Source: Oscillospiraceae bacterium (GTDB lineage Bacteria; Bacillota; Clostridia; Oscillospirales; Oscillospiraceae). Taken from it: a stretch of 45,576 nt of DNA. Made by a program: the position numbers and the translations under genes. Below, piece by piece: positions 15,209 to 24,739 of the stretch. How positions within the stretch are numbered: position 1 is the stretch's first letter; the number at the start of each line of letters is the position of its first letter. The DNA is taken from positions 1 to 45,576 of the forward strand of contig JAFSMA010000002.1 of assembly GCA_017448145.1 (NCBI GenBank), written 5' to 3'. The notes under the pieces were generated by a model. The model made no database searches. It was not told where the DNA came from and was given only the letters and a program-made list of their open reading frames with translations.

Positions 15209-16546
15209 TCAGCGGCCCAGGCGCTGATGCAGCTCCCGGCCCAGCTCCTCGTAACCGGGCTTGCCCAGCAGGGCAAACATGTTCTTCTTGTAGGCCTCCA
15301 CGCCGGGCTGGTCGAAGGGGTTGACGTTCAGCAGGTAGCCGCTGAGGCCGCAGGAATACTCGAAGAAGTAGATCAGGCCGCCCAGGGTGATCTCATGGTT
15401 GGGGCCGGTGTACATCACCACGTTGGGCACGCCGCCCTCCACGTGGGCCAGCAGCGTGCCGTCCATGGCCTGCTGGCGGATGAAGTCCATGGACTTACCG
15501 GCAATGAAGTTGAGGCCGTCGCCGTTCTGCTGGTCGTAGGGCACCAGGTTCAGGTGATGGCTGGGGCCGAAGCGAACCACCGTCTCAAAGAAGGTGCGCT
15601 CGCCCTGCTGGATGTACTGGCCCATGGAGTGCAGATCGGCGGTGAACTCCACGCTGACGGGGAACAGGCCCTTGCCCTCCTTGCCCTCGGACTCGCCGTA
15701 GAGCTGCTTCCACCACTCGGCCATAAACCGGAAGGAGGGCTCGAAGCAGGCCAGGATCTCAATCTTCTTGCCGGCCTTATACATGGCGTGGCGGGCGGCG
15801 GCGTACTGCCAGGCGGGGTTGGCGGCCATGTCGGCCACGGAGCAGCGCTCCATCATCTCCCCGGCGCCGAACATCAGGGCGTCCATGTCGATGCCGGCCA
15901 CGGCGATGGGCAGCAGACCCACGGCGGTCAGCACGCTGTAACGGCCGCCGATGTCATCGGGCACCACGAAGGTCTCGTAGCCTTTCTCGTCGGCCAGGGC
16001 CTTGAGGGCGCCCTTCTTGGCGTCGGTGGTGGCGTAGATGCGGCGGGCGGCCTCCTCCTCGCCGTACTTGTTCTCCAGCATGGCGCGGAAGAAACGGAAG
16101 GCCACGGCGGGCTCGGTGGTGGTGCCGGACTTGGAGATGACGTTGACGGAGAAATCCACGTCCTGGACAAGCTCCATGACCTCCTCCAACGCATCGGAGG
16201 ACAGGCCGTTGCCCACGAAGTAGATGTTGGGGGTGTCCTTGCGACGCAGGTTGTAGTTGGGGCTGCGCAGGCACTCGATGACGCCACGGGCGCCCAGGTA
16301 AGAGCCGCCGATGCCGATGACCACCAGGGCCTGGGAGTTCTCCCGGATGCGGCGGGCCGCCTCTTTGATGCGGCGGTACTCTTCGCGGTCATAGTCCCGG
16401 GTCAGGCGCTCCCAGCCGGTGAACTCGCCGCCCACGCCGCTGCCCTTCTGCAGCTGCTCATGGGCCTGGCGCAGCCGGGGGATCAGCTCATCCTCATAGT
16501 GGCCGGGCAGGAACTTGGTGACATTGGTCAGATCGACCTGAATCAT
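15209..16546 (-). CDS. pgi: Glucose-6-phosphate isomerase
   Basis: Interconverts glucose-6-phosphate and fructose-6-phosphate. 445 residues, the shorter Firmicute/Thermotoga-type length. Visible motifs include GIGGSYLGARGVIE, the sugar-phosphate loop ISKSGTTTEP, GGRYSVLTAVGLLP and the C-terminal GLIYFFEYSCGLSGYLLNVNPFDQPGVE, where the Gln-Pro-Gly-Val-Glu motif is diagnostic. Start 16546 follows AGGAGG; the longer frame to 16636 includes the promoter region (TATAAT on the minus strand at 16586-16581). It appears to be transcribed alone. Confidence 0.96.
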   Translation of the reverse strand: MIQVDLTNVTKFLPGHYEDELIPRLRQAHEQLQKGSGVGGEFTGWERLTRDYDREEYRRIKEAARRIRENSQALVVIGIGGSYLGARGVIECLRSPNYNLRRKDTPNIYFVGNGLSSDALEEVMELVQDVDFSVNVISKSGTTTEPAVAFRFFRAMLENKYGEEEAARRIYATTDAKKGALKALADEKGYETFVVPDDIGGRYSVLTAVGLLPIAVAGIDMDALMFGAGEMMERCSVADMAANPAWQYAAARHAMYKAGKKIEILACFEPSFRFMAEWWKQLYGESEGKEGKGLFPVSVEFTADLHSMGQYIQQGERTFFETVVRFGPSHHLNLVPYDQQNGDGLNFIAGKSMDFIRQQAMDGTLLAHVEGGVPNVVMYTGPNHEITLGGLIYFFEYSCGLSGYLLNVNPFDQPGVEAYKKNMFALLGKPGYEELGRELHQRLGR

Positions 16547-16636
16547 AGTGGGTTTCCTCCTATGTAAATATTCTTGGTTTATTATACTACAACTTATTTC
16601 ATAAAAATGCAAGGGTGGCGGCAGCAGGATGCCCAA

Positions 16637-17770
16637 TTATTTCATAAATAGGCCCCGCCTTGCCACGTCGGCAAAGAGCTGTCCCCAGGTGCGGCGGGCC
16701 ACTTCCTCCGCCGCCAGCACCGGCAGGCGCGCCGTGTCGCCGCCGGGGAAGGTGACCGTCAGCTCCCCCACCTGCTGCCCCTGCGCCACCGGGGCGGTAA
16801 CGGCATTGGGGATGTCCAGCGCCGTCTCCGGCGCCGCCTCCCCCTTGCGCCGCAGCACGGTGGTGCCCTCCGAAGGGAGGGTCAGGGACACGGCATCCCC
16901 CTGGCCCAGGGTGACGGGCAGCGCCGGCAGGGGCTGGGCGGGGGTAATATCCGTAAGCTGATAGGTGGAAAAGCCGTAGTTCAGCAGGGTTTTGGCGTCC
17001 TCGTTCCGCTTGTCGGCGGTCTCCCCCTTCATGATGACGGCGATGAGCTCCATGCCGTCCCGCTCCGCCGTGGCGCTGATGCAGTAGCCCGCCCGCTCCG
17101 TATAGCCGGTTTTAAGCCCGGTGCAGCCGTCATAGTAACGCACCAACTTGTTGGTGTTGGAAAGGCCGAAGGTGCCGCCGCGGATGGTGTCCATCCAGAT
17201 GGTGGTGAAGCGGCGGATATCGGGGTGGTGCAGCAGCAGCTCCCGGCTCATCAGGGCGATGTCCCAGGCGCTGGTGACGTGGCCCTCGGCGGTGAGTCCG
17301 GTGGGGTTGACGAAATGGGTGTCGTTCATGCCCAGGGCTTTGGCCCTGTTGTTCATCTCCTCCACGAACAGCTCCGTCACGCCGGAGACGTGCTCGGCCA
17401 GAGCCACGGCGGCATCGTTGCCGCTGGAGACGCACACGGATTTCAGCAGCTCCTCCACGGTGATCTCCTCGCCGGGGGAGAGAAATACCTGGCTGCCCCC
17501 CATGGAAGCGGCGTAATCGCTGACGGTGACCACGTCGTCGTAGGCGATTTTGCCCGAGTCGATGGCCTCCATGGTCAAGAGCAGCGTCATCACCTTGGTG
17601 ACGCTGGCGGGCTCCAGCACGTCGTGCTCATTCTGGGTGAATAAAATCTCGCCGGTGGATTTCTCCATCAGCACCGCCGAGCGGGAGGTCAGCGCCAGAT
17701 CCACCGCCTCGGCCCGCACCGGCAGCACCATCAGCAGCACCGCCGGGAGGATCCATACCCATCGTTTCAT
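16637..17770 (-). CDS. D-alanyl-D-alanine carboxypeptidase (S11 family, PBP5-like)
   Basis: An exported penicillin-binding protein that trims the terminal D-Ala from peptidoglycan stem peptides. The signal peptide covers residues 1-22 (cleavage after RAEA). All three active-site motifs are present: SVTK (56-59), SGN (116-118) and KTG (220-222). A PBP5-like C-terminal domain follows from about 280; a clear membrane anchor helix is not obvious at the end (…RTWGQLFADVARRGLFMK may act as an amphipathic anchor). Start ATG 17770 is better spaced from AGGGGG than ATG 17776. It could be the dacF-type sporulation enzyme, but paralogues are hard to tell apart. Confidence 0.93.
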   Translation of the reverse strand: MKRWVWILPAVLLMVLPVRAEAVDLALTSRSAVLMEKSTGEILFTQNEHDVLEPASVTKVMTLLLTMEAIDSGKIAYDDVVTVSDYAASMGGSQVFLSPGEEITVEELLKSVCVSSGNDAAVALAEHVSGVTELFVEEMNNRAKALGMNDTHFVNPTGLTAEGHVTSAWDIALMSRELLLHHPDIRRFTTIWMDTIRGGTFGLSNTNKLVRYYDGCTGLKTGYTERAGYCISATAERDGMELIAVIMKGETADKRNEDAKTLLNYGFSTYQLTDITPAQPLPALPVTLGQGDAVSLTLPSEGTTVLRRKGEAAPETALDIPNAVTAPVAQGQQVGELTVTFPGGDTARLPVLAAEEVARRTWGQLFADVARRGLFMK

Positions 17771-17843
17771 GTTCATGCCCCCTGTTTGGTTTTTTGCCCA
17801 CTATATGAGGCGCGGCGGCGGAACAGTACCGGAAGATTTTCTA

Positions 17844-17871
17844 TTGTCATCGGCGGAAAATGTGATACAAT
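17844..17871 (+). promoter_or_regulatory. Promoter of the HIT protein gene
   Basis: TTGTCA (17844-17849), 16 bases, TACAAT (17866-17871). Confidence 0.65.
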
Positions 17872-17898
17872 AGAAAAAAACAGAAAGGAACCGACGGT

Positions 17899-18318
17899 AT
17901 GAAAGATCAACATTGCGCCTACTGCATGGGCGGCGAGCTGCTGGATCAGTTCGGCATCGTCATTTGCCAGCTCAGTGTCAGCACCCTGATTCTCTTTAAG
18001 GAGCAGAGCCACCCCGGCCGCTGCATCGTGGCCTACCGCGATCACGTGGGGGAAATCGTGGAGATCAGCGAGGAAGATCGCAACGCCTTCTTTGCCGACG
18101 TGGATCGGGCCGCCCGGGCCATTCACGCCGCCTTCCACCCCGACAAGCTGAACTACGGCGCCTACGGCGACACCGGCCGCCACCTGCACATGCACCTGGT
18201 GCCCAAGTATAAGGACGGCTTCGAGTGGGGCGGCACCTTCGCCATGAACCCGGGCAAGACCTTCCTGACCCAGGCAGAATATGACGAAATGATCGCCAAA
18301 ATCAAGGCCAATCTGTAA
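17899..18318 (+). CDS. HIT-family nucleotide-binding protein
   Basis: 139 residues with the HIT signature HLHMHLVP near residues 94-101, whose middle His is the nucleophile. HIT proteins hydrolyse dinucleoside polyphosphates or nucleotide adducts; the substrate here is not known. CAYC at 6-9 may bind a metal as in some HIT proteins, but the matching second pair is not seen. GAAAGGA precedes ATG 17899. It has its own promoter and a GC hairpin at the end (18339-18362). Confidence 0.9.
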   Translation: MKDQHCAYCMGGELLDQFGIVICQLSVSTLILFKEQSHPGRCIVAYRDHVGEIVEISEEDRNAFFADVDRAARAIHAAFHPDKLNYGAYGDTGRHLHMHLVPKYKDGFEWGGTFAMNPGKTFLTQAEYDEMIAKIKANL

Positions 18319-18338
18319 CGTTTTTGCACGGAAACAGC

Positions 18339-18362
18339 GCCCCGCCCGGCACCGGGCGGGGC
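18339..18362 (+). terminator. GC hairpin after the HIT gene
   Basis: GCCCCGCCCGG and CCGGGCGGGGC; no T-run, so a weak or Rho-assisted terminator. Confidence 0.4.
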
Positions 18363-18389
18363 AATTCTCCCAAAGCGGCGGAATTCGTC

Positions 18390-18418
18390 TTGATTTTTGC
18401 CGCGGGGTGTGGTAATAT
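18390..18418 (+). promoter_or_regulatory. Promoter of tRNA-Gly
   Basis: TTGATT (18390-18395), 17 bases, TAATAT (18413-18418), placed correctly for the tRNA at 18440. Confidence 0.6.
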
Positions 18419-18439
18419 CTACCGTGGTCATAGAAATGC

Positions 18440-18513
18440 GCAGGATTAGTACATTGGTAGTATGTCAGCTTCCCAAGCTGAAGAGGCGGGTTCGATTCCC
18501 GTATCCTGCTCCA
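18440..18513 (+). tRNA. tRNA-Gly (anticodon CCC)
   Basis: A full cloverleaf can be drawn: acceptor GCAGGAT/ATCCTGC, anticodon stem TCAGC/GCTGA around the loop TTCCCAA (anticodon CCC), T-loop TTCGATT, discriminator T and an encoded CCA at 18511-18513. U73 is usual for bacterial tRNA-Gly. Confidence 0.95.
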
Positions 18514-18514
18514 T

Positions 18515-18547
18515 GAAAAAACCTCGTCGCAAGACGAGGTTTTTTTG
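18515..18547 (+). terminator. Terminator of tRNA-Gly
   Basis: AAACCTCGTC-GCAA-GACGAGGTTT followed by a T-run. Confidence 0.85.
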
Positions 18548-18553
18548 GCAAAC

Positions 18554-18590
18554 AAAGCCCCCGGCTCCCGTGATGGGAGCCGGGGGCTTT
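18554..18590 (-). terminator. Terminator of the large surface protein gene
   Basis: AAAGCCCCCGGCTCCC and GGGAGCCGGGGGCTTT arms with a five-base loop, 16 bases beyond the stop codon at 18606. Confidence 0.75.
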
Positions 18591-18605
18591 CAGATTGTGC
18601 TGCGA

Positions 18606-21600
18606 TCAGTCTTCCTTCCGCTTCTTGCCCATCCAGGCCAGGCCCAGGGTGCTGCTGACAGCCAGCAGGCCGTAGAGCACCACGCCGGGGTCGCCGGTGG
18701 TGGCGGAGAGCACCGTGCTCTCGGCAACACCGTTGGCCGCGATGCGGTAAGTGGCGGTGGCGGTGGTGGTGCCGTCGGTGACCTTGATGGTATAGGTGCC
18801 GGGCTTCAGGGTAGCCAGGAACGCGTCGGTGAACTGCACGTCGCCGCCCACCACGATGTAGTTGGAGGGGCTGACCACACGGCCGTTCAGCGTGACGCGG
18901 GTGATGCTGGTCAGGGGCGAGGTAACGGTCAGGTCAGCGGAATCATCGGCATTGATGGTGAACTGCGCGGTGGCCTCGCCGCCGTTATAGTTGGCGGTCT
19001 CCGCCACGGTGGCCTTCACGATGTAGCGTCCGGCGGAGGTGGGCTTCTTGTCGGTGAAGTCGTCCTTGCCCTGCTTGGCGTAGGTGAACGTCACGTCGCC
19101 CGCTCCGGGGTTGCCCTCCAGCACAGGCTCGCTGGTGCGGTAGCCCTCCGTCCAGTTCTTCATGGACACGGTGGGGGTGATGTCGGCCTTGGCGATGGTG
19201 AACTGCCAGCCTTCATCGTGCAGGTCGGTGTCGGTGGCGTTGTAGTTCTTGCCCTCGGCTACCGTGATGCCCACATAGTAGGTGCCCGCGTCGGTGGGGG
19301 TGGCGGGGGTGGTGCGAGCGGCGTCGCTATAATAGTTCACCGTCACGTCGCCCATGCCGTTGACGCCATCCTTGGCCGTGACAGGCACGCTCTTGGCAGT
19401 GCCGTCATAGGTCAGGTCGGTGGGGGTGGCGTAATCGAAATCGTCAGCGACGGGGGCAATCTTGCTGATGGTAAACTGCCAGGACGGGTCGCGCAGGTCC
19501 GTATCGGTGGCGTTATAGTTCTTGCCCTGGGCCACCGTAATGCCCACGTAGTAGGTACCGGCGTCGGTGGGCTCCACCTCATTCTCGCAGGCGGCGTCGC
19601 TGTAATACTGCACGGTCACGTCGCCCATGCCGTTCACGCCCTCCTTGGCCGTAACGGTGGCGGACTTGGCGCTGCCGTCATAGGTCAGGTCGGTGGGGGT
19701 AGCGCAATCGAAATCGTCAGCGATGGGGTCGATTCTGCTGATGGTAAACTGCCAGGCCTCGTCGTACACCACGGCGGCGTTATAGTTGTCGCCCTCGCTT
19801 ACCGACACGCCCACATAGTAGGTGCCCGCGTCGGTGGGGGTGGCGGGGATGGTGCGCTGGGCGTCGCTGTAATACTGCACCGTCACGTCGCCCATGCCGT
19901 TCACACCCTCCTTGGCCGTAACGGTGGCGGTCTTGGCATTGCCGTCATAGGTCAGGTCGGTGGGGGTGGCGTAATCGAAATCGTCAGCGGCGGGGGCTGC
20001 CTTGGCGATGGTAAACTGCCAGAGCGCGCCATACAGAGCAGAGGTGGCCGCGTTGTAGTTCGTGCCCTCGGCTACCGTGATGCCCACGTAGTAGGTGCCC
20101 GCGTCGGTGGGGGTGACCTCGGTGGTGCGAGCGGCGTCGCTGTAACACTTCACCGTCACGTCGCCCATGCCGTTGATGCCGTCCTTGACCGTAACAGTGG
20201 CGACACTCTTCTCGGTGCCGTCGTAGACCAGGTCGGTGGGGGTAGAGCAGGTAAAGTGCTCCGCCTTCGGCGCTGCCTTGGTGATGGAGAAGCGCCAGTT
20301 CGGGTCGCTGATTACGGAGGCGGCGTTATAGTTGCTGCCGTCGCCCACGGTGATGCCCACGTAGTAGGTGCCCACGTCGGTGGGGGTGGCCTCGGTGGTG
20401 CAGGCGGCGTCGCTGTAATACTTCACGGTCACGTTGCCCATGCCGTTCACGCCGTCCTTGGCCGTGACGGAGGCGGACTTGGGATTGCCGTCATAGGTCA
20501 GGTTAGCGGGCGGGGCAAAGGTAAAGTTCTCCGCGGCGGGGTTGGTCTTTCCGATGGTAAACTGCCAGGCCGCGTCATACACCACGGCGGCGTTATAGTT
20601 GCCGCCCTCGCTTACCGCCACGCCCACATAATAGGTGCCCACGTCGGTGGGGGTGGCGGGGATGGTGCGCTGGGCGTCGCTGTAATACTTTACGGTCGCC
20701 TGGCCCATGCCGTTCACGCCGTTCTTCACGGTGACGGAGGCGGCCTTGGAATTGCCGTCATAGGCCAGGTCGGTGGGGGTGGCGTAATCGAAATGGCCAG
20801 CGTTGGGGTCGGCCTTGATAATGGTGAAGTACCAGCTCGGATCTCTCACACCGAGCATGGGCGGATAGTAGTTCTTGCCCTCGGCCACCGTGGCGACCAC
20901 ATAGTATGTCCCGACGTTGGTGGGGTTCTCAACGCTTTGCGTGTAATCGGCGTCGCTGTAATACTGCACCGTCACATTGCCCATGCCGGTGACGCCCTCC
21001 TTGACCGTGACGGAGGCGGACTTGGGATTGCCGTCATAGGTGGTGGCATTCGGTGGGATGAAGACAAAGTCTTCTGCGGCGGCTTGGGCCTTCATAATGG
21101 TAAACTGCCAGCCATCGCCGTGCAGGACGGATTCCATAGCGGTGTAGTTGCTGCCGCTGATGGTGGTGACGCCCACGTAGTAGGTGCCCACGTCGGTGGG
21201 GGTGGCGGGGGTGGTGCAAGCGTCGTCGCTGTAATACTTCACGGTCGCGTTGCCCATGCCGGTGACGCCCTCCTTGACCGTGACGGAGGCGGACTTGGGA
21301 TTGCCGTCGTAGATCTGGTTGGACGCGGTAAAGGTAAAGTCGTCCACGGTGGGGGTGGCCTTGCCGATCTCATAGTTCACGGAGGCAGTCGCTCCCGCCA
21401 CGGTGATCCTGGCGGTGTACTTGCCCGGGGTGGTGGGGGCGGTGGCGCTTTCACCGTAGGTGGTCTCCTCTCTGCCCTGGTACCGGATGTCCGTGGCGGT
21501 GGCCGTCTGGCCGGTGGCGGCGTTGAAGGCCTCCCAGCCCTCCAGGGTCGCCTCGGCGCTGATGCCCTGGCCGCTCTGGCCGTAGGTGGTCAGGGTGGGG

Positions 21601-24600
21601 GCGGCGATGGTGAGGGTAACCTTGCTGTCGGTGAGGCTGCAGGTGCCCACGGTGTCCGTGCAGGTGGCGGTGAGGACAGTGCCCTCCGCGCCGTAGGTGA
21701 AGCTGTGCTCATGGGCGGCCAGGTTCAGGCTGAACCCGTCAACCACCACGCTGTAAGCGGGGTTGTCGCTGGTGAAATAGGTCGTATACGTATTGTTTTC
21801 ATACACAGGCTCTCCCGAGGCGAATGTTCCGATGCCGCCGGGCAGCGTCACGCCGATGTTGGCGCCGGTTGACATGGGCTCCTTGACTTGCACCTTGCCG
21901 ATCACATAGAGGTTATTCGCGTCGTCGCCCTTCGTGTTCCCCGTAATGACCGGGCTGCCGGAGAGATACAGACCGCCACTACCTTCGAGGGCGGGAACGT
22001 ATACGCCGCCGCCCTGGCTGCTGGCCGTGTTGCCGGTGATCTCGCCGCCGTGCAAATAGAATCCATAGTTTCCATCAAAGCCCACGCCGCCGCCGGTGGC
22101 CGCCGTATTGTCGGTGATGCTGCCGCCGTACATATGCGTCTCACTTTGGATGCACAGGCCGCCGCCTACGCCCTTGCCGAGGGCGCCGGCGAAGGCTGTG
22201 TTGCGGGTGATGACGCCGCCATACATGTTGAAGGAAGTCTCATCGCCCACGTTCACGCCGCCGCCTTGCCAGGCCTTGTTGCCGATGATGGTGCCGCCGT
22301 ACATGTTGAAGGAACAAGTCCTGTCTATACTCACGCCGCCGCCCTTACGCGAGGTACCAGCCGCGCTTCCGTCGGCGAGGCCGCCGGTGATATAGCCGCC
22401 GGCAACCGCCACCGCGCCGTCAACAGGCGTATCGCTGACCGCCGTGCCCCGGCCGTCCGTCAGGGTGACGTAATGGTTCCGGGTCGTGTTGCAGTCGTAG
22501 AGATTCAGCGTCGCTTCTCTGTACACATTGACGGCAGGGCCGTTGTCGCCGCTATAGCGGATGCCGTAGCCATTGAGGCAGAGGTTGATCGTCTTGTGGT
22601 TGTCGTACGTGCCCTCAATCTTCCACGAATCGCTGATGACCACGTCCCGGGTCAGATAATAGCTGCCGCTTTCGCTGGGCAGGCTGTCGGCACTTGTCCA
22701 CGCGGTGAAAGTAATATCATCGTGGGTGTGAGGAGGAGTGGGCACTGCAAATGTCTTCGTTTCAGAATTAAATGCAACCTTGCTTAAATCGAGCTTTAAT
22801 GCAGGGCGGACGCCGAGACTTAAATCACCATTTTCACTATACATGGGGGACCACCCGTCCTCGCTGATTTCCCCTGTGCCGTACACGAACGAATCATTGT
22901 ATCCATTGTATTCGTTGATCGAGCGGAGCCACCACGCTCCCTCAAGCACATCCGACTGGAGGAAACTGTATGCCCGAACAGCCGCGCTGAGGTTTTTCGC
23001 CTCACTTACACTTAGCAGATACAGCTTTGCTCCCGTAACAGAAACATCTGTAAGATCAGTGGCAACAATCGCGTCTGCCACATCCGCAAAATCGCCGCCC
23101 TCTGCGGTAATCGCATCAAGCTTAGCCTTTACCTCTGAGTTGCTGTACAACTGATCGGTCTCTGAAAACATGGAATACCCAAATTGATCGTTTGCAGACA
23201 GCAGGGTCACGGTACCCTCGGTTTCACTCGTTGAGTTATCCTCAATCAAATACCAATCGTAGCCGTTAAACTTTACTACCTTTGCTGCTAAAGCATCCGC
23301 ATCGTCAGCCTCAGCAGGTACATAGTCAGCATAAGCTGTTGCCTTCGGAGTAGCCGTAAACTGTGCAACATATGTTGCTTCGCCTGTTACAGCGGAAACC
23401 GTCGGGTTCCAGCCTGAGAAGGTGTAGGTGTTGGTGTCGTCCTCCGCCTTTGTGGGCTCTTCGCCGTCATAGGTCGGGGTTGCGCCTTCCTCTATCTCCG
23501 TGTCGGTTTCAAGAGTTGTGCCGTCCCAGTTTTTCCAGATAATGGTGTGGACAGGCACGGAAACAACTGTGAAGTAATTGGTGGTTTCTTCAACATTATA
23601 GCCGTTTGGAACATAGGTTTCGAGATAGGTCTGTTCATCAATATCATAATAGCTTGGGCGTTTTTCATAATTACCGCCTTTTAATGCCATTGTTCCGCTG
23701 GTGTTTGCTACACTACCAAAGGTACCGCCTGTAACTTCAACAGCGCCGCCGTAGTTGAGAATGCCGCCGTACTGACCGCTGAAGTCGCCGCCGGAAACCG
23801 TAAGAGTGCCGCCGTTGACGACAGTGCTTACCGCTGTGAAAGTTCCGCCCGAAACCTCACACACAGCGCTGCCATAAAGTGTTAAACCCGGGATGGTGCC
23901 GCCGCTGATGACGCTTGTGCTTTGACCATTAAGATGAATAAAATTCTCAACGGTTCCGCCGGTCATAGTGAATTCGGAGGTGTCATCCACATCGATTTCG
24001 CAAGCAGTACCGTTATTCATCTCAATAACCGCATGGTTGTCGGTTTCAAAATCTTCGGTAATGCTGCCGCCGTTTATCACTAATGTAGAATTATCGACGG
24101 TAACGTCTTTAATTGTACCGCTGTTAAGAGTAACAGTAGCGCCTTCCTGAATAGACACTTTACTGATATAGCTGCCTGTGCCGCCTGTGACGGTAAAAGT
24201 ACCGCTTTCAAAGCGCGTTTCCATCTCTCCGCAGTCGATGTGGTAGGTATCTAAGTTAAGGTTAATACCATAACCGAGCGTCATTATAGAATTGTTGAAT
24301 TCAATATTCGCTTTCAGCTGAACATAAGGAGCATAGTCCTCATACCATTCGTCCCGGAAGCTATTGCAAAGACTCACCAATGCATTACAGGAGCCGACCA
24401 TATAGGGGTTATATTCCGAACCGTCGCCCTCAACTGTGTCGCTCGGGTCAGGAGGTCCCGAAGGAGTATATTCAAACCACCCGAAACAGTCGTTACACTT
24501 ATACTGGTTGCCGTATATCTGCTCAACATTAGTTGAACCACATTCCGGGCACTGAACCTGATCCGCATGCACCGTCAGCCCCATGCCCGGCAACAGTCCG

Positions 24601-24665
24601 ATGACCATCGCCAGCGCCAGCAGGACGCTCAGCAGCTTCCTTCCTGTTTTTGTTTCATGCTTCAT
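18606..24665 (-). CDS. Giant repetitive cell-surface protein (beta-helix, DUF6273-like, eight ~90-aa repeats)
   Basis: 2019 residues. Order: signal peptide (1-35); a four-Cys ribbon CPECGSTN…CNDC (about 38-61); a first beta-helix rich in TGGT and GG-x-F turns (about 100-345); an InlB-B-like segment TIIWKNWDGTTL…YTFSGWNPTVSAV (about 370-440); a DUF6273-like domain with WYLIED, WWLRS and GVRPALKLD (about 455-640); a second beta-helix with NMYGGTIIGN-type turns (about 650-960); eight YDG..K(S/T)A..V..GV.GMG…GTYYVG.TV repeats (about 1102-1825); an Ig-like domain; and a C-terminal TTGDPG, hydrophobic helix, GKKRKED, a plausible variant sortase signal. Start 24665 follows AGGAGG. Surface adhesin role is inferred. 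Confidence 0.88.
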   Translation of the reverse strand: MKHETKTGRKLLSVLLALAMVIGLLPGMGLTVHADQVQCPECGSTNVEQIYGNQYKCNDCFGWFEYTPSGPPDPSDTVEGDGSEYNPYMVGSCNALVSLCNSFRDEWYEDYAPYVQLKANIEFNNSIMTLGYGINLNLDTYHIDCGEMETRFESGTFTVTGGTGSYISKVSIQEGATVTLNSGTIKDVTVDNSTLVINGGSITEDFETDNHAVIEMNNGTACEIDVDDTSEFTMTGGTVENFIHLNGQSTSVISGGTIPGLTLYGSAVCEVSGGTFTAVSTVVNGGTLTVSGGDFSGQYGGILNYGGAVEVTGGTFGSVANTSGTMALKGGNYEKRPSYYDIDEQTYLETYVPNGYNVEETTNYFTVVSVPVHTIIWKNWDGTTLETDTEIEEGATPTYDGEEPTKAEDDTNTYTFSGWNPTVSAVTGEATYVAQFTATPKATAYADYVPAEADDADALAAKVVKFNGYDWYLIEDNSTSETEGTVTLLSANDQFGYSMFSETDQLYSNSEVKAKLDAITAEGGDFADVADAIVATDLTDVSVTGAKLYLLSVSEAKNLSAAVRAYSFLQSDVLEGAWWLRSINEYNGYNDSFVYGTGEISEDGWSPMYSENGDLSLGVRPALKLDLSKVAFNSETKTFAVPTPPHTHDDITFTAWTSADSLPSESGSYYLTRDVVISDSWKIEGTYDNHKTINLCLNGYGIRYSGDNGPAVNVYREATLNLYDCNTTRNHYVTLTDGRGTAVSDTPVDGAVAVAGGYITGGLADGSAAGTSRKGGGVSIDRTCSFNMYGGTIIGNKAWQGGGVNVGDETSFNMYGGVITRNTAFAGALGKGVGGGLCIQSETHMYGGSITDNTAATGGGVGFDGNYGFYLHGGEITGNTASSQGGGVYVPALEGSGGLYLSGSPVITGNTKGDDANNLYVIGKVQVKEPMSTGANIGVTLPGGIGTFASGEPVYENNTYTTYFTSDNPAYSVVVDGFSLNLAAHEHSFTYGAEGTVLTATCTDTVGTCSLTDSKVTLTIAAPTLTTYGQSGQGISAEATLEGWEAFNAATGQTATATDIRYQGREETTYGESATAPTTPGKYTARITVAGATASVNYEIGKATPTVDDFTFTASNQIYDGNPKSASVTVKEGVTGMGNATVKYYSDDACTTPATPTDVGTYYVGVTTISGSNYTAMESVLHGDGWQFTIMKAQAAAEDFVFIPPNATTYDGNPKSASVTVKEGVTGMGNVTVQYYSDADYTQSVENPTNVGTYYVVATVAEGKNYYPPMLGVRDPSWYFTIIKADPNAGHFDYATPTDLAYDGNSKAASVTVKNGVNGMGQATVKYYSDAQRTIPATPTDVGTYYVGVAVSEGGNYNAAVVYDAAWQFTIGKTNPAAENFTFAPPANLTYDGNPKSASVTAKDGVNGMGNVTVKYYSDAACTTEATPTDVGTYYVGITVGDGSNYNAASVISDPNWRFSITKAAPKAEHFTCSTPTDLVYDGTEKSVATVTVKDGINGMGDVTVKCYSDAARTTEVTPTDAGTYYVGITVAEGTNYNAATSALYGALWQFTIAKAAPAADDFDYATPTDLTYDGNAKTATVTAKEGVNGMGDVTVQYYSDAQRTIPATPTDAGTYYVGVSVSEGDNYNAAVVYDEAWQFTISRIDPIADDFDCATPTDLTYDGSAKSATVTAKEGVNGMGDVTVQYYSDAACENEVEPTDAGTYYVGITVAQGKNYNATDTDLRDPSWQFTISKIAPVADDFDYATPTDLTYDGTAKSVPVTAKDGVNGMGDVTVNYYSDAARTTPATPTDAGTYYVGITVAEGKNYNATDTDLHDEGWQFTIAKADITPTVSMKNWTEGYRTSEPVLEGNPGAGDVTFTYAKQGKDDFTDKKPTSAGRYIVKATVAETANYNGGEATAQFTINADDSADLTVTSPLTSITRVTLNGRVVSPSNYIVVGGDVQFTDAFLATLKPGTYTIKVTDGTTTATATYRIAANGVAESTVLSATTGDPGVVLYGLLAVSSTLGLAWMGKKRKED
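19190..21360 (-). repeat. Eight in-frame ~270-bp repeats inside the surface protein gene
   Basis: Eight tandem copies of a ~90-codon unit, each with a YDG box, VTVKYYSDA/VTVQYYSDA, and PTDVGTYYVG or PTDAGTYYVG. The nucleotide similarity is high between neighbouring copies, so copy number may vary by recombination or slippage, and short-read assembly here deserves caution. Confidence 0.85.
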
Positions 24666-24739
24666 ATGGTTTCCTCCTATCGTTAAATACACCGCCGAGG
24701 CGGTGAGGGATTACGGTTTCATACACGATCGCGCCATGG

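Noticed and set aside
15110..16567. 485-residue plus-strand frame
   Set aside because: Antisense of pgi; the minus-strand protein has all PGI motifs.
18462..21872. 1136-residue plus-strand frame rich in Gly, Val, His
   Set aside because: Antisense of the repeat region of the surface protein; its own repeats only mirror those of the real gene, and it begins inside the tRNA.
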